From the IMG/VR virus record IMGVR_UViG_3300030518_000005, positions 1 through 64,000 of that record: a stretch of 64,000 bases of DNA. One strand, 5' to 3'. Under the pieces are notes generated by a model that worked only from the letters and a program-made list of their open reading frames with translations, had not been told where the DNA came from and did no database searches. The DNA comes from a virus. Position numbers and translations under genes: made by a program. Numbering within the stretch: the first letter of the stretch is position 1; the number at the start of each line of letters is the position of its first letter. Positions 38,975-46,482 of this stretch are shown here, piece by piece.

Positions 38975-39044
38975 GGACCTACCAAAGGAAGGTCGCTGGA
39001 CTTCTAATCTAGCTAACGAGGTTCGACTCCTCATAGGTCTACCA
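38975..39044 (+). tRNA. tRNA-Arg (UCU)
   Basis: Acceptor GGACCTA/TAGGTCT, CCA encoded, anticodon stem CTGGA/TCTAG around CTTCTAA (UCU), T loop TTCGACT. The D loop is short, giving 70 bases in all. Reads AGA and AGG. Confidence 0.88.
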
Positions 39045-39045
39045 T

Positions 39046-39133
39046 GGAGAGTAAACCGGCGAAGCGCTGGGTTTGCCTGCTAAGCAACACGGACCTTTCG
39101 AGGTTTACGGTGCAAGTCCGTTGCTCTCCTCCA
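39046..39133 (+). tRNA. tRNA-Ser (GCU)
   Basis: Class II. Acceptor GGAGAGT/GCTCTCC, CCA encoded, anticodon loop CTGCTAA (GCU), long variable arm. Reads AGC and AGU. One base after tRNA-Arg. Confidence 0.9.
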
Positions 39134-39138
39134 CTCTT

Positions 39139-39212
39139 GTCCCTCTAACATAAAATTAATGTTCTGGCTTGCAAACCCAGATAACGCGGAGAATTACCGC
39201 GGTGGGACTCCA
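39139..39212 (+). tRNA. Aberrant tRNA-Cys-like (GCA)
   Basis: Acceptor GTCCCTC/GTGGGAC with one T:T mismatch, CCA encoded, D stem ACAT/ATGT, anticodon loop TTGCAAA (GCA). The T stem CGCGG/CCGCG is strong but its loop is AGAATTA and the D loop has no GG, so the standard tertiary contact is absent, as in the Phe-like gene. Confidence 0.7.
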
Positions 39213-39263
39213 TTCTTTTAATCTGTAAAATCCAATCACACAACTCATCACAAAGGATTTTAT

Positions 39264-39521
39264 ATGGCTATCTGTCAAGTAAAAGTTAATATCGTTCAGG
39301 CCTACCTTAAAGGCATCATTAGTAAGCACGGGAAAGCTAAACCAGGAATGAACAAGATTGCATCTTCTTGCAACATGACTATTCAAGAGGCGTCTGATTG
39401 CTGTGACTATATTGCCGCTCAAGGTCTATTATCTAGAACATACGAATCTATGGTCGCCTTCTATACTGAACATCTTCCACCTGCTGAACAGAAGCGAGTG
39501 ACATGGACTGTTTGGAGATAG
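39264..39521 (+). CDS. Small winged-helix-like protein
   Basis: 85 residues with AAAGGA upstream. MNKIASSCNMTIQEASDCCD, then YIAAQGLLSR, fits a winged helix-turn-helix (recognition helix, then wing). It could be a DNA-binding regulator of the tRNA island or the next operon; that is inference. Confidence 0.55.
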   Translation: MAICQVKVNIVQAYLKGIISKHGKAKPGMNKIASSCNMTIQEASDCCDYIAAQGLLSRTYESMVAFYTEHLPPAEQKRVTWTVWR

Positions 39522-39587
39522 TAGAACCTGTCCTGATTGTAATTAAATTTGAACGCTAACGCCTTTTCATACAAAGGAGTTTTATAG

Positions 39588-40841
39588 ATGGACGCACGAG
39601 TTAAATTGATTGGTCTCGCCGTAGGCGGATTGGTCGCAGTTCTTATCCTGGCAACGGTCGGACGTGAAGTGTTCACGACGAATGACCAAGGCTATTATCA
39701 GATTAAACAGGCAGCTGTTACTGGTGATGTAACTGTTCACAATGAGTCAGGTACGTATCTGAAGCTCTTCGGTAACGTAACAACTTACCACGTGTCGGAC
39801 ATGTACTACTTCTCGAAGTCAGATCTTGACGGCGGCAAAGGTGCTGAGTCAGACACGATCGACATTCGCTTCAACGACGGCGGTACTGCGAAGGTGTCTG
39901 GCGGCATCAAATTCCGTCTACCTTCTGACCCTGAGACTCAGAAGCTCCTGCATAAAGACTTCAAGTCTTACGAGCGCGTCAAGCACGATCTGATTCGTCA
40001 GACTGTTGCTGAAGCCTTGATGCAGACGGCTACTCTGATGCGCGCTGAAGAGTCGTACTCTACTCGTCGCTCTGAGTTCACTTCACTTGTGGAAGATCAA
40101 GTAAAGAACGGGATCTACGAGACTGAAGCTAAGGAATTCAAAGAGAAAGATGCAGACGGCAATGAGTTCGTGACTCGTGAAGTCAACATCAAGCTTGACA
40201 AAGCTGGACAGCCAGTTGTTCGCAAGATCTCTCCGCTCAAAGCTTATAACGTAACCATCATCCAGTTCGTTATCAAAGACATCGACTTCGACCAGACTAT
40301 CGATGCTCTGATCCAGAAGAAAAAAGAAGCTGAGCAGATGAAAGTTGTCGCTAAAGCTAACGCTGAAAAAGCTAAGCAAGATGCGATCACTGCACGCGAA
40401 CAAGGTAATGCTCAGATCGCGATTGAGAAAGCTAAGCAAGAAGTTGAGAAGATCAAAGAAGTCACTATCGCTCAGAAAGAGTTCGAAGTATCTCAGCTGA
40501 AACGCAAACAAGCTGAACAAGATGCTGCGGCTGAAGTAACGAACGGTAAAGCTCTTGCTGAAGTTAACCGCCTCAAAGTTCAAGCAGGTCTTACTCCCCT
40601 TGAGCGTGCGACGATCGACAAAGAGACTCGCATCGGTGTAGCACATGAGCTTGCTGGTGTTCAGTTCCCAGGCATGATGGTAATCGGCGGTGGATCTAAC
40701 GGTCAATCGGCAATGAACCCCTTCGACGCAATCGGTCTTAAGTCCTTCATGGATTTGAACGATCGCATGAACAAAGATCAACCTGCTAAAGCTCCACGCA
40801 CTAAAGTGCCTGCTGCAGCAAACAAGTCTGAAGACAACTAA
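39588..40841 (+). CDS. SPFH/band 7 (prohibitin-like) membrane protein
   Basis: 417 residues with AAGGAG upstream. An N-terminal membrane anchor (LIGLAVGGLVAVLILATVG), an SPFH domain up to about residue 230 (VSGGIKFRLPSDPETQ; NVTIIQFVIKDIDFDQTIDA), then a long Ala/Lys/Gln-rich coiled coil (about 240-330) and a flexible C-terminus. Such proteins form ring-like membrane cages that organise lipid domains or hold proteases. Phage copies may protect from host FtsH-type turnover. It heads the run that contains the NAD genes and has its own terminator. Confidence 0.85.
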   Translation: MDARVKLIGLAVGGLVAVLILATVGREVFTTNDQGYYQIKQAAVTGDVTVHNESGTYLKLFGNVTTYHVSDMYYFSKSDLDGGKGAESDTIDIRFNDGGTAKVSGGIKFRLPSDPETQKLLHKDFKSYERVKHDLIRQTVAEALMQTATLMRAEESYSTRRSEFTSLVEDQVKNGIYETEAKEFKEKDADGNEFVTREVNIKLDKAGQPVVRKISPLKAYNVTIIQFVIKDIDFDQTIDALIQKKKEAEQMKVVAKANAEKAKQDAITAREQGNAQIAIEKAKQEVEKIKEVTIAQKEFEVSQLKRKQAEQDAAAEVTNGKALAEVNRLKVQAGLTPLERATIDKETRIGVAHELAGVQFPGMMVIGGGSNGQSAMNPFDAIGLKSFMDLNDRMNKDQPAKAPRTKVPAAANKSEDN

Positions 40842-40854
40842 GTATATCTTTGAA

Positions 40855-40882
40855 GGCATCACCTCCGGGTGGTGCCTTTTCT
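40855..40882 (+). terminator. Rho-independent terminator after the SPFH gene
   Basis: GGCATCACC/GGTGGTGCC with a TCCG tetraloop, followed by TTTTCT. A nine-base stem with one G:U. Confidence 0.88.
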
Positions 40883-40907
40883 AGATAGACTTATTTAAGG
40901 AGAAAAT

Positions 40908-41021
40908 ATGATCGCATTAGTTGATATCGGTATCGGAGTATTGATCCTTGGCGTAGCTTCTCTCGTACTATACGTTGGTATCAAGTTGATTAAAGAAGCG
41001 GCAACACAGAAGAAAGACTAA
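40908..41021 (+). CDS. 37-residue membrane peptide
   Basis: MIALVDIGIGVLILGVASLV and a short basic tail: one membrane segment. AAGGAGA precedes the ATG, and the next gene starts two bases after the stop. Probably translated and part of the following operon. Confidence 0.6.
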   Translation: MIALVDIGIGVLILGVASLVLYVGIKLIKEAATQKKD

Positions 41022-41022
41022 T

Positions 41023-41523
41023 ATGAGCCTCGCTATTCAAGCAGCAGCGGCATTTGCAGCAGCAAAGCACAAAGACCAGAAATACGGGGAGAATTCTCCC
41101 TACACAGAGCATCTCGCTGCCGTAGCTGAAGTCTTGCGCCGCTTCAAGTTTGATAGCGAGGACCTTCAGGTCGCAGCCTGGTTGCATGATGTAGTCGAAG
41201 ACACAGATGCAACAGTGTTCCAGATCGAGATTACATTCGGTAGGCATGTAGCAGATCTAGTTCACCGAGTAACAAACGAGCCTGGTAAGAACCGCAAAGA
41301 GCGTCACGAAAAGACCTACCCTAAGATTCAAGCCTCTAGAGAGGCTACGACCCTGAAGCTGGCTGACCGTATAGCAAACGTAGAACGGTCTGTACTAGAT
41401 CAAGCGAAACAGCTTGACATGTACAAGAAAGAGTATCCGCACTTCAAGCTGATGCTCAAGAAAGACGGCGAGCACGATGCTATGTGGCGCCACTTAGATT
41501 TCTTACTGGGAGAGAACACATGA
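41023..41523 (+). CDS. MESH1-like HD-domain hydrolase
   Basis: 166 residues. The HD-domain metal ligands are His in YTEHLAAVAEV (about residue 29), His-Asp in AAWLHDVVEDT (about 53-54) and Asp in TLKLADRIANVE (about 113). The order and VEDT are those of the hydrolase half of RelA/SpoT and of small alarmone hydrolases (MESH1), which remove pyrophosphate from (p)ppGpp. Human MESH1 also dephosphorylates NADPH. It overlaps the PRPP-synthetase-like gene, so it is part of the NAD cassette operon. Confidence 0.82.
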   Translation: MSLAIQAAAAFAAAKHKDQKYGENSPYTEHLAAVAEVLRRFKFDSEDLQVAAWLHDVVEDTDATVFQIEITFGRHVADLVHRVTNEPGKNRKERHEKTYPKIQASREATTLKLADRIANVERSVLDQAKQLDMYKKEYPHFKLMLKKDGEHDAMWRHLDFLLGENT

Positions 41524-42308
41524 TTAAGCTCATCAGCGACGGCGAAGAAGTAAGTTTTACGATAACCATCTTTCCAGATGGAACTTCCCAGGTCTGGAAG
41601 ATTGATGAGTCAAAGATGGATCCGAACAGCGTCACATATATACTATGGCTGTTTGAGAATGAAGCTGAGTTAATCCAAGTATGCCAAGTGGCGCAGTTAT
41701 GCTATGACGTTTTCGATACCAGTGTTGATCTTGTATGTCCTTATCTTCCTTACGCTCGTCAAGATAAGGAAGTAAACAATAAGTTGAGCTTCGCGCTCAA
41801 GACATTCACAGAGATCCTATATAACGCAGGTATCACGCGCATCGAGGCTTTTGACCCACACTCCAAGTCTGATCTCGTCTTTCCAATGGAGTCTACAACT
41901 CCCAAAGAGTTTCATCAGACTCTGTTTAACACCATCGGTTATGACTTTGTATGTTACCCAGACAAAGGCGCAGCTGAGCGCTACGCTAAGACCACTGGTA
42001 AGCAGTTCATCTGGTGCGAGAAGGTTCGCAACCAGCAGACGGGCGAGATCACTGGACTTAAAGTTAATACATCTCACCAGGATCTCTACGGCAAGAGTGT
42101 CCTAATCATCGACGACATCTGCGACGGCGGGATGACCTTCATCAAAGTAGCTGAAGCACTTAAAGAATATAAGACAGGACCAATCGACCTAGCAGTCTCA
42201 CACGGACTATTCTCAAAAGGGAAGCAGGTATTATTTGATGCAGGGATCCGTGATATTCACACCACGAACTCTCTGCTCAGGAACCCGGAAGGATATAAAG
42301 TATGGTAA
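41520..42308 (+). CDS. PRPP-synthetase-like enzyme (ribose-phosphate or ADP-ribose pyrophosphokinase)
   Basis: 262 residues from ATG at 41520. DLVCPYLPYARQDKE (about residues 78-92) is the ATP-binding flexible loop; AFDPHS follows; VLIIDDICDGGMTF (about 195-208) is the phosphoribose-binding loop, in a variant form (cellular enzymes have DDxxDTGGT). Family enzymes move pyrophosphate from ATP to a ribose. Two readings fit: PRPP for the NAMPT-like enzyme downstream, or ADP-ribose as acceptor, as in the phage NARP1 pathway (Adps). The sequence alone does not decide. Shorter than cellular Prs (about 315). Confidence 0.85.
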   Translation: MIKLISDGEEVSFTITIFPDGTSQVWKIDESKMDPNSVTYILWLFENEAELIQVCQVAQLCYDVFDTSVDLVCPYLPYARQDKEVNNKLSFALKTFTEILYNAGITRIEAFDPHSKSDLVFPMESTTPKEFHQTLFNTIGYDFVCYPDKGAAERYAKTTGKQFIWCEKVRNQQTGEITGLKVNTSHQDLYGKSVLIIDDICDGGMTFIKVAEALKEYKTGPIDLAVSHGLFSKGKQVLFDAGIRDIHTTNSLLRNPEGYKVW

Positions 42309-42811
42309 CCCACAAGAAGATGAGTCTCTTTGACGCTCCTCGTGAGAGTGTAATCATTCATGCCTGCAACTCGCAGGGTGTCTGGGGTTCTGGCATTGCC
42401 AAGCCTTTCAAAGAGAAGTATCTTCAGAGCTTTCTCGACTACAAGATGTTCTGCGAGTCTGCTAACATGCAGCGTGGAACGGCTGTAGGTCTTGCTGGTC
42501 TATCATCGTTCCCTGAATCCGAAGCTCACTGGGTCGGCTGGATCGTTACATCTCATGACTACGGACCTAAGAAAGACGGCGTAGAAGAGATCAAGATCAA
42601 TACAACTCTAGCTCTCCGTGATCTCTTACGTAAGATCTATCTCGCCCACCCAAGCGACACGTACCCACAGATCGACGTCTACTCTAATAAGTTTAACTCT
42701 GGTCTGTTCGCTGTACCTTGGAAAGACTCAGAACTTATCCTTGAAATCCTCTTAAAAGATTATCCAAGAATCAATTGGATCGTCTGCGATCCAGATATGG
42801 TGGAAGCGTGA
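42302..42811 (+). CDS. Macro-domain protein (ADP-ribose-1''-phosphatase type)
   Basis: 169 residues. VIIHACNSQGVWGSGIAKPF (about residues 17-36) is the macro-domain ADP-ribose pocket (Asn and Gly-rich loop), and FNSGLFAVPWKDSELILEIL is the second conserved loop as in Poa1p-like enzymes. These bind ADP-ribose or remove phosphate from ADP-ribose-1''-phosphate. It lies between the PRPP-synthetase-like and NAMPT-like genes, which links it to ADP-ribose or NAD turnover. It overlaps both neighbouring frames by a few bases. Confidence 0.85.
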   Translation: MVTHKKMSLFDAPRESVIIHACNSQGVWGSGIAKPFKEKYLQSFLDYKMFCESANMQRGTAVGLAGLSSFPESEAHWVGWIVTSHDYGPKKDGVEEIKINTTLALRDLLRKIYLAHPSDTYPQIDVYSNKFNSGLFAVPWKDSELILEILLKDYPRINWIVCDPDMVEA

Positions 42812-43017
42812 GCGATACCATCGACCCTAAGAAGAAGAAACCAATTCACGTTGTGAAGAAGATCCCAGGGGTTGATATGTCTGTGGAGCACACTCTTGCG
42901 CAGGCTAAGGTTGATGCTCTCGCAGAACATTTTGATGATGGTACAACGTTCGACTACTCAGTAGAAGAAGACGAGGGCGAAGTCCGCTTCTACGTAACAG
43001 CTACATTTAACTTTTAA
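42808..43017 (+). CDS. Hypothetical protein, GTG start
   Basis: 69 residues from GTG at 42808, overlapping the macro-domain stop, with GGTGGAAG upstream. A basic start (DPKKKKPIHVVKKIPG) and an acidic C-terminal sheet (FDYSVEEDEGEVRFYVTATF). It is inside the NAD cassette; role unknown. Confidence 0.55.
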   Translation: MSDTIDPKKKKPIHVVKKIPGVDMSVEHTLAQAKVDALAEHFDDGTTFDYSVEEDEGEVRFYVTATFNF

Positions 43018-43025
43018 GGAGAAAC

Positions 43026-44453
43026 ATGATTAACGATAACGTATTACTTTGCACTGACGTATATAAGATGGGGCACATGGAGCAGTTCCCAGAGGGGATC
43101 ACTAAGGCCTACGCCTATCTCGTTGCTCGCTCCGACAAGAAGATTCCGTTCACGCTCTTCAATGGGCTTCAGCCTATCTTGAAGAACTACTTGGCACAGA
43201 AGATCACTCACCCAATGGTGAACGAGTTCTTGCAGGTACGTGAATCGATTCTCGGACCTACCCCGCGCCACATCTTTGAAAAGATGCACGCATTGGCAGA
43301 CCTTGGTTATATCCCCTTGGAGATCAAAGCTGTTCCAGAAGGAACTGTTCTGCCCGTTAAGAACGTTCTTCTCACGATGACCAATACTCATCCTGACTTC
43401 GCTTGGACAGTTGGCTTCTTTGAGTCGCTCGTTCTTAAAGTATGGAACCCGACAACTGTTGGTTCGTACTCTATGAAGTTGCGTAACCTTGTAGACACAT
43501 ACGCGGATGAAACTGTAGGCAACCGTCTCCACTGCGATTGGGCTGTCCATGACTTCGGATACCGTGGTTGCTCGTCTGAGGAGACTGCGGCTATCTCTGG
43601 TGCTGCTCACTTGATCAACTTCCGTGGAACAGATACCGTTCCGGCTGTTAAGTTCTTGATGGAGAACTACGCTGCGACTGGCCTTATCGGTGCTTCTGTC
43701 CCTGCATCTGAGCACTCAGTTATGTGTTCGTACGGTCAGGAACATGAGTTGAAGGCGTTTGAGCACATGCTCAACACTTACCCTACCGGCATCGTCTCTA
43801 TCGTGTCTGATACCTATAACCTGTGGAATGTTCTTGAGAACTTCACTCAGGTACTTTACAAGCGCATCATGGCTCGTGACGGCAAAGTGGTATTCCGCCC
43901 GGACTCTGGTGACCCAGAGCTCATCATCTGTGGAAACCCGTCTGCTCCTGCTGGTTCTGCTGAGAACCTCGGTGCTATGCGTCTGTTGGCTCGCCAGTTC
44001 GGTACGACAACGAACGCATTAGGCTTCCAAGAATTGAATCCTAAAGTAGGCCTGATCTACGGCGACGGAATGTATTTTGACCGTTACGAGTGCATCCTCG
44101 CGCGTCTAAAGGGCATGGGATTTGCGTCTTCTAATCTCGTTATCGGTGTTGGTGGATTGCTGTTGCAATCGCACAGCCGTGACGACCAAGGCTTCGCTGT
44201 TAAGACCACTTACGTAGAAGTTAATGGAGAAGAGCGCGACATCGTTAAGGACCCTATTACTGACTCGGGCAAGAAATCGCACAAGGGTAGAATGCGTCTT
44301 GATTTCATCAACGGTCGTTACGTCACAACAGATCAAGTATCTGCTGCTGACGAAAAAGGTGGACTGCTTGAGCAGGTCTTCTTGAACGGTGTGTTGACTA
44401 ACCAATCAACTCTGGATCAAGTGCGTGCTCGTGCTTATCCTGTAAAGGTGTAA
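43026..44453 (+). CDS. nadV: Nicotinamide phosphoribosyltransferase-like enzyme (NadV/NAMPT)
   Basis: 475 residues, typical length. Family blocks: LLCTDVYKMGHMEQFPEG, HDFGYRGCSSEETAAISGAA, SVPASEHSVMCSYG, VVFRPDSGDPELI, YGDGMYFDRYE and the C-terminal DPITDSGKKSHKGRM. NAMPT joins nicotinamide and PRPP to make NMN, the first salvage step to NAD+. In the phage NARP1 pathway a homologue (Namat) instead joins nicotinamide to ADP-ribose pyrophosphate and yields NAD+ directly. The adjacent PRPP-synthetase-like and macro-domain genes make either pathway possible. AAGGAG precedes the ATG. Confidence 0.92.
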   Translation: MINDNVLLCTDVYKMGHMEQFPEGITKAYAYLVARSDKKIPFTLFNGLQPILKNYLAQKITHPMVNEFLQVRESILGPTPRHIFEKMHALADLGYIPLEIKAVPEGTVLPVKNVLLTMTNTHPDFAWTVGFFESLVLKVWNPTTVGSYSMKLRNLVDTYADETVGNRLHCDWAVHDFGYRGCSSEETAAISGAAHLINFRGTDTVPAVKFLMENYAATGLIGASVPASEHSVMCSYGQEHELKAFEHMLNTYPTGIVSIVSDTYNLWNVLENFTQVLYKRIMARDGKVVFRPDSGDPELIICGNPSAPAGSAENLGAMRLLARQFGTTTNALGFQELNPKVGLIYGDGMYFDRYECILARLKGMGFASSNLVIGVGGLLLQSHSRDDQGFAVKTTYVEVNGEERDIVKDPITDSGKKSHKGRMRLDFINGRYVTTDQVSAADEKGGLLEQVFLNGVLTNQSTLDQVRARAYPVKV

Positions 44454-44454
44454 T

Positions 44455-44688
44455 ATGGCGACCATCGTATATAAGACCCGTTCAAGCTCTCGTTATCTGG
44501 CAACCCGCACTGTCTGTTTGCCGGTGCCCTTGGTTGAGAACCTAGCTAAAGCAGATCTTGTTGATATTGAGATCGTTGCAAAGGAAGGGTACAGCATTCA
44601 CATTACAGCTGAAGCCCCCATGATCACACAGTATGCCGTTAAAAAGACAGCAGCAAGCGATAACGAGTTCTACGTATTCAAGTACTAA
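44455..44688 (+). CDS. Small hypothetical protein
   Basis: 77 residues, starting one base after the NAMPT-like stop. Beta-rich with a two-strand start (ATIVYKTRSSSRYLATRTVC) and an even mix after it. It ends the NAD cassette and is followed by a terminator, so it is probably cotranscribed with it. Confidence 0.6.
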   Translation: MATIVYKTRSSSRYLATRTVCLPVPLVENLAKADLVDIEIVAKEGYSIHITAEAPMITQYAVKKTAASDNEFYVFKY

Positions 44689-44696
44689 GTTCCCGA

Positions 44697-44723
44697 CCCC
44701 GGTTCCAAGCCGGGGCCTTTCTC
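44697..44723 (+). terminator. Terminator after the NAD cassette
   Basis: CCCCGG (44697-44702) pairs with CCGGGG (44710-44715), followed by CCTTTCTC. Confidence 0.75.
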
Positions 44724-44727
44724 ACTG

Positions 44728-44733
44728 TATAAT
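44728..44733 (+). promoter_or_regulatory. -10 box, leaderless type
   Basis: TATAAT with 6 bases (GCTTAG) to the ATG at 44740, and no ribosome site. Same geometry as at the endonuclease genes. Confidence 0.45.
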
Positions 44734-44739
44734 GCTTAG

Positions 44740-45000
44740 ATGAGCTGGCGCAGTGATCGAACAGATAAATACAATAGATCAGAGCACAATGAGTACTGGC
44801 TACAGATTGTAGAGCAGGAGACTGATTGTTGGTATCCCTATTACTGGGATGACGAAGATCATAGTTGGTGGTCTTACTACGGTGAGCGCCCAGGCTATGT
44901 CGGTTCTATGGACGAATACCATCAAATGAAAGTGTTGACACTGCTTCGCAAGCTTAACATCAGAACAGCAAGTGGTCTTGCATACGAAAGAGGCTGGTAA
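44740..45000 (+). CDS. LLxxLxxLkV-motif protein, aromatic-rich
   Basis: 86 residues. Trp/Tyr/Asp-rich N-terminal two thirds (WYPYYWDDEDHSWWSYYGER), then MKVLTLLRKLNIRTASGLAY, a good copy of the shared motif. The likely mRNA is leaderless. Function unknown. Confidence 0.6.
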   Translation: MSWRSDRTDKYNRSEHNEYWLQIVEQETDCWYPYYWDDEDHSWWSYYGERPGYVGSMDEYHQMKVLTLLRKLNIRTASGLAYERGW

Positions 45001-45563
45001 TGAAGAAACTACTTCTAGATCTAAAACCTACCCAGTTCTCTCTAGGATTCAAAGATGTTGATGACAAGATCGCCAAGGTAAAACGCGGAGAACATAACTC
45101 TGAGAAGAAAGTTCCAGTCATCGTAGGACCTGGTGGATTGATGTATCTAATCGACCACCATCACTATGTTAGAGCTATGTGGGAATGTGGCCACCGTCAT
45201 GTAGTGGTTGAAGTAAAAGCCGACTACTCTAAGATGGGCAAGAAGAAATTCTGGGCAAAGATGAAGAAGATGAAGTATGTCTTCTTATATGACGCCTTCG
45301 GTAAAGGTCCCCATAGTCCGTATGATCTGCCTGCTGACATCCGCTGTATGTCTGATAACCCTTACCGTTCACTCGCTTGGATGGTACGTGAGTTGGGTGG
45401 CTTCGACAAGTCTACTATTCCTTTCGCAGAGTTCTACTGGGCACAGATGCTCAGGAAGAACATGAAATCCGTCGCTAATCCATTCTCTAGTGCCAGCATC
45501 GAAAAGGCACTCAAACTCTGCCGTGTAAAAGGCAAGAAACTTCCGGGATACAAGAAAGTATAA
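45000..45563 (+). CDS. ParB-like nuclease-fold protein
   Basis: 187 residues. LKPTQFSLGFKDV, VIVGPGGLMYLIDHHHYVRA and NPYRSLAWMVRELGGF are blocks of the ParB-like (ParBc_2) family. These proteins carry a ParB/sulfiredoxin fold, and the DHHH motif suggests nuclease or nucleotide binding. They occur in bacteria and phages without a fixed role. One base overlap with the preceding gene. Confidence 0.78.
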   Translation: MKKLLLDLKPTQFSLGFKDVDDKIAKVKRGEHNSEKKVPVIVGPGGLMYLIDHHHYVRAMWECGHRHVVVEVKADYSKMGKKKFWAKMKKMKYVFLYDAFGKGPHSPYDLPADIRCMSDNPYRSLAWMVRELGGFDKSTIPFAEFYWAQMLRKNMKSVANPFSSASIEKALKLCRVKGKKLPGYKKV

Positions 45564-45570
45564 ACACCCC

Positions 45571-45720
45571 ATGAGCGATGCAATGTCTGACTACTGGAAA
45601 GAGAAGCGAGCTTACGAGAAGCAGAATCGCATCAAAATTCAACTATTGCGCTTACTATATAAACTCAACGTGCGCACTCGTGAAACCGACATGCGCATAG
45701 CTCTTGAGGAACTAAGATGA
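45571..45720 (+). CDS. LLxxLxxLkV-motif small protein
   Basis: 49 residues. IQLLRLLYKLNVRTRETDMR is the shared motif with the second helix. It starts 7 bases after the ParB-like stop and ends 47 bases before tRNA-Trp. A 21-codon frame (45717-45782) that overlaps its stop and runs into the tRNA is probably not a gene. Confidence 0.55.
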   Translation: MSDAMSDYWKEKRAYEKQNRIKIQLLRLLYKLNVRTRETDMRIALEELR

Positions 45721-45767
45721 TTATGGTCGATGAAGTATTTAACATTGTTGAAGAGAAAGATAACCAC

Positions 45768-45841
45768 ATTCCGCTGGTGTAACGGTAGCACAAGAGATTC
45801 CAAACCTCTTAGACCGGGTTCGATTCCTGGGCGGTTTGCCA
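45768..45841 (+). tRNA. tRNA-Trp (CCA)
   Basis: D arm GGTGTAACGGTAGCA, anticodon loop TTCCAAA (CCA), T arm CCGGG-TTCGATT-CCTGG, CCA encoded. The acceptor ATTCCGC/GCGGTTT has two T:T mismatches near its end, so folding of the acceptor is weak. Reads UGG. Confidence 0.8.
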
Positions 45842-45847
45842 CACAAG

Positions 45848-45853
45848 TATAAT
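45848..45853 (+). promoter_or_regulatory. -10 box before gene 45874
   Basis: TATAAT 20 bases before the ATG at 45874, with GAGAGG between, just after tRNA-Trp. Confidence 0.35.
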
Positions 45854-45873
45854 CTCATTTTAAGAGAGGTTCC

Positions 45874-46248
45874 ATGGTGTGGGCAGAAGATAAAATCATT
45901 ATTGTTCTAGGTGAAGTGTTATCTGACTTAGCTAAAGGAGCAGATAACTTAGGTTTCTACGGAGGATATCGCGAATATAAGGTCCGCAAAGGTTCTTACT
46001 ATGACGTGAAGATAGACTTTGAGCGTAACTCCATTGCTATGGAAATAGCTAACCTTAGTGGCGACAACTTTCACACCTCCATCTTCCCGTGGAAACACCG
46101 AAAAATCAAAAGATTAAGAAATGCTATTCGCTACTTAATAGACAACGCTGAAGCGATCACAATAGAACGAAAACAGAATGAGGCCATCATGAAGGCTTTT
46201 CCTAATAGAGTCAATGAGGCTTTCGAGGACGCTTTGTTAAAGAAATAA
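45874..46248 (+). CDS. Hypothetical protein with FEDALLK C-terminus
   Basis: 124 residues. A beta-rich middle (YYDVKIDFERNSIAMEIA) and a helical end: NEAIMKAFPNRVNEAFEDAL, then LKK. The C-terminal FEDALLK is one of four similar ends in the window (21267, 35546, 47748). No family recognised. Confidence 0.6.
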   Translation: MVWAEDKIIIVLGEVLSDLAKGADNLGFYGGYREYKVRKGSYYDVKIDFERNSIAMEIANLSGDNFHTSIFPWKHRKIKRLRNAIRYLIDNAEAITIERKQNEAIMKAFPNRVNEAFEDALLKK

Positions 46249-46275
46249 GTATAAGTTTCTATATTGGAGAAAAGC

Positions 46276-46482
46276 ATGGCAAAGAAAAGCAAGAAAGAAT
46301 CCGTTGCTCCCGCACAAGCTGCAGAGCAAGAAAATATCCCTACATCCCCAAAATCTGGACTCTCAGTCTCTGTTAACCTAGAGAAGGTTAAAGAGCACGG
46401 CTCAGATCGTCTTCGTGTAACTGTTAAGCTGTTGCAAGATGGCGAAGTTATCTCTGAAGATAGCAGCTACGTGAGGGTCTAA
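46276..46482 (+). CDS. Small hypothetical protein
   Basis: 68 residues from ATG at 46276 (GGAGA upstream). Lys-rich start (MAKKSKKESV) and a C-terminal beta hairpin (DRLRVTVKLLQDGEVISE). It shares its last base with the next ATG. Confidence 0.55.
   Translation: MAKKSKKESVAPAQAAEQENIPTSPKSGLSVSVNLEKVKEHGSDRLRVTVKLLQDGEVISEDSSYVRV

Noticed and set aside
40083-40862. A 259-codon open frame antisense to the SPFH gene
   Set aside because: Its sequence is Phe/Leu/Ser-rich in the way a complement of Lys/Glu/Ala codons would be, and there is no ribosome site.
43044-43715. A 223-codon open frame antisense to the NAMPT-like gene
   Set aside because: It mirrors the conserved NAMPT frame, has no ribosome site and shows no domain.
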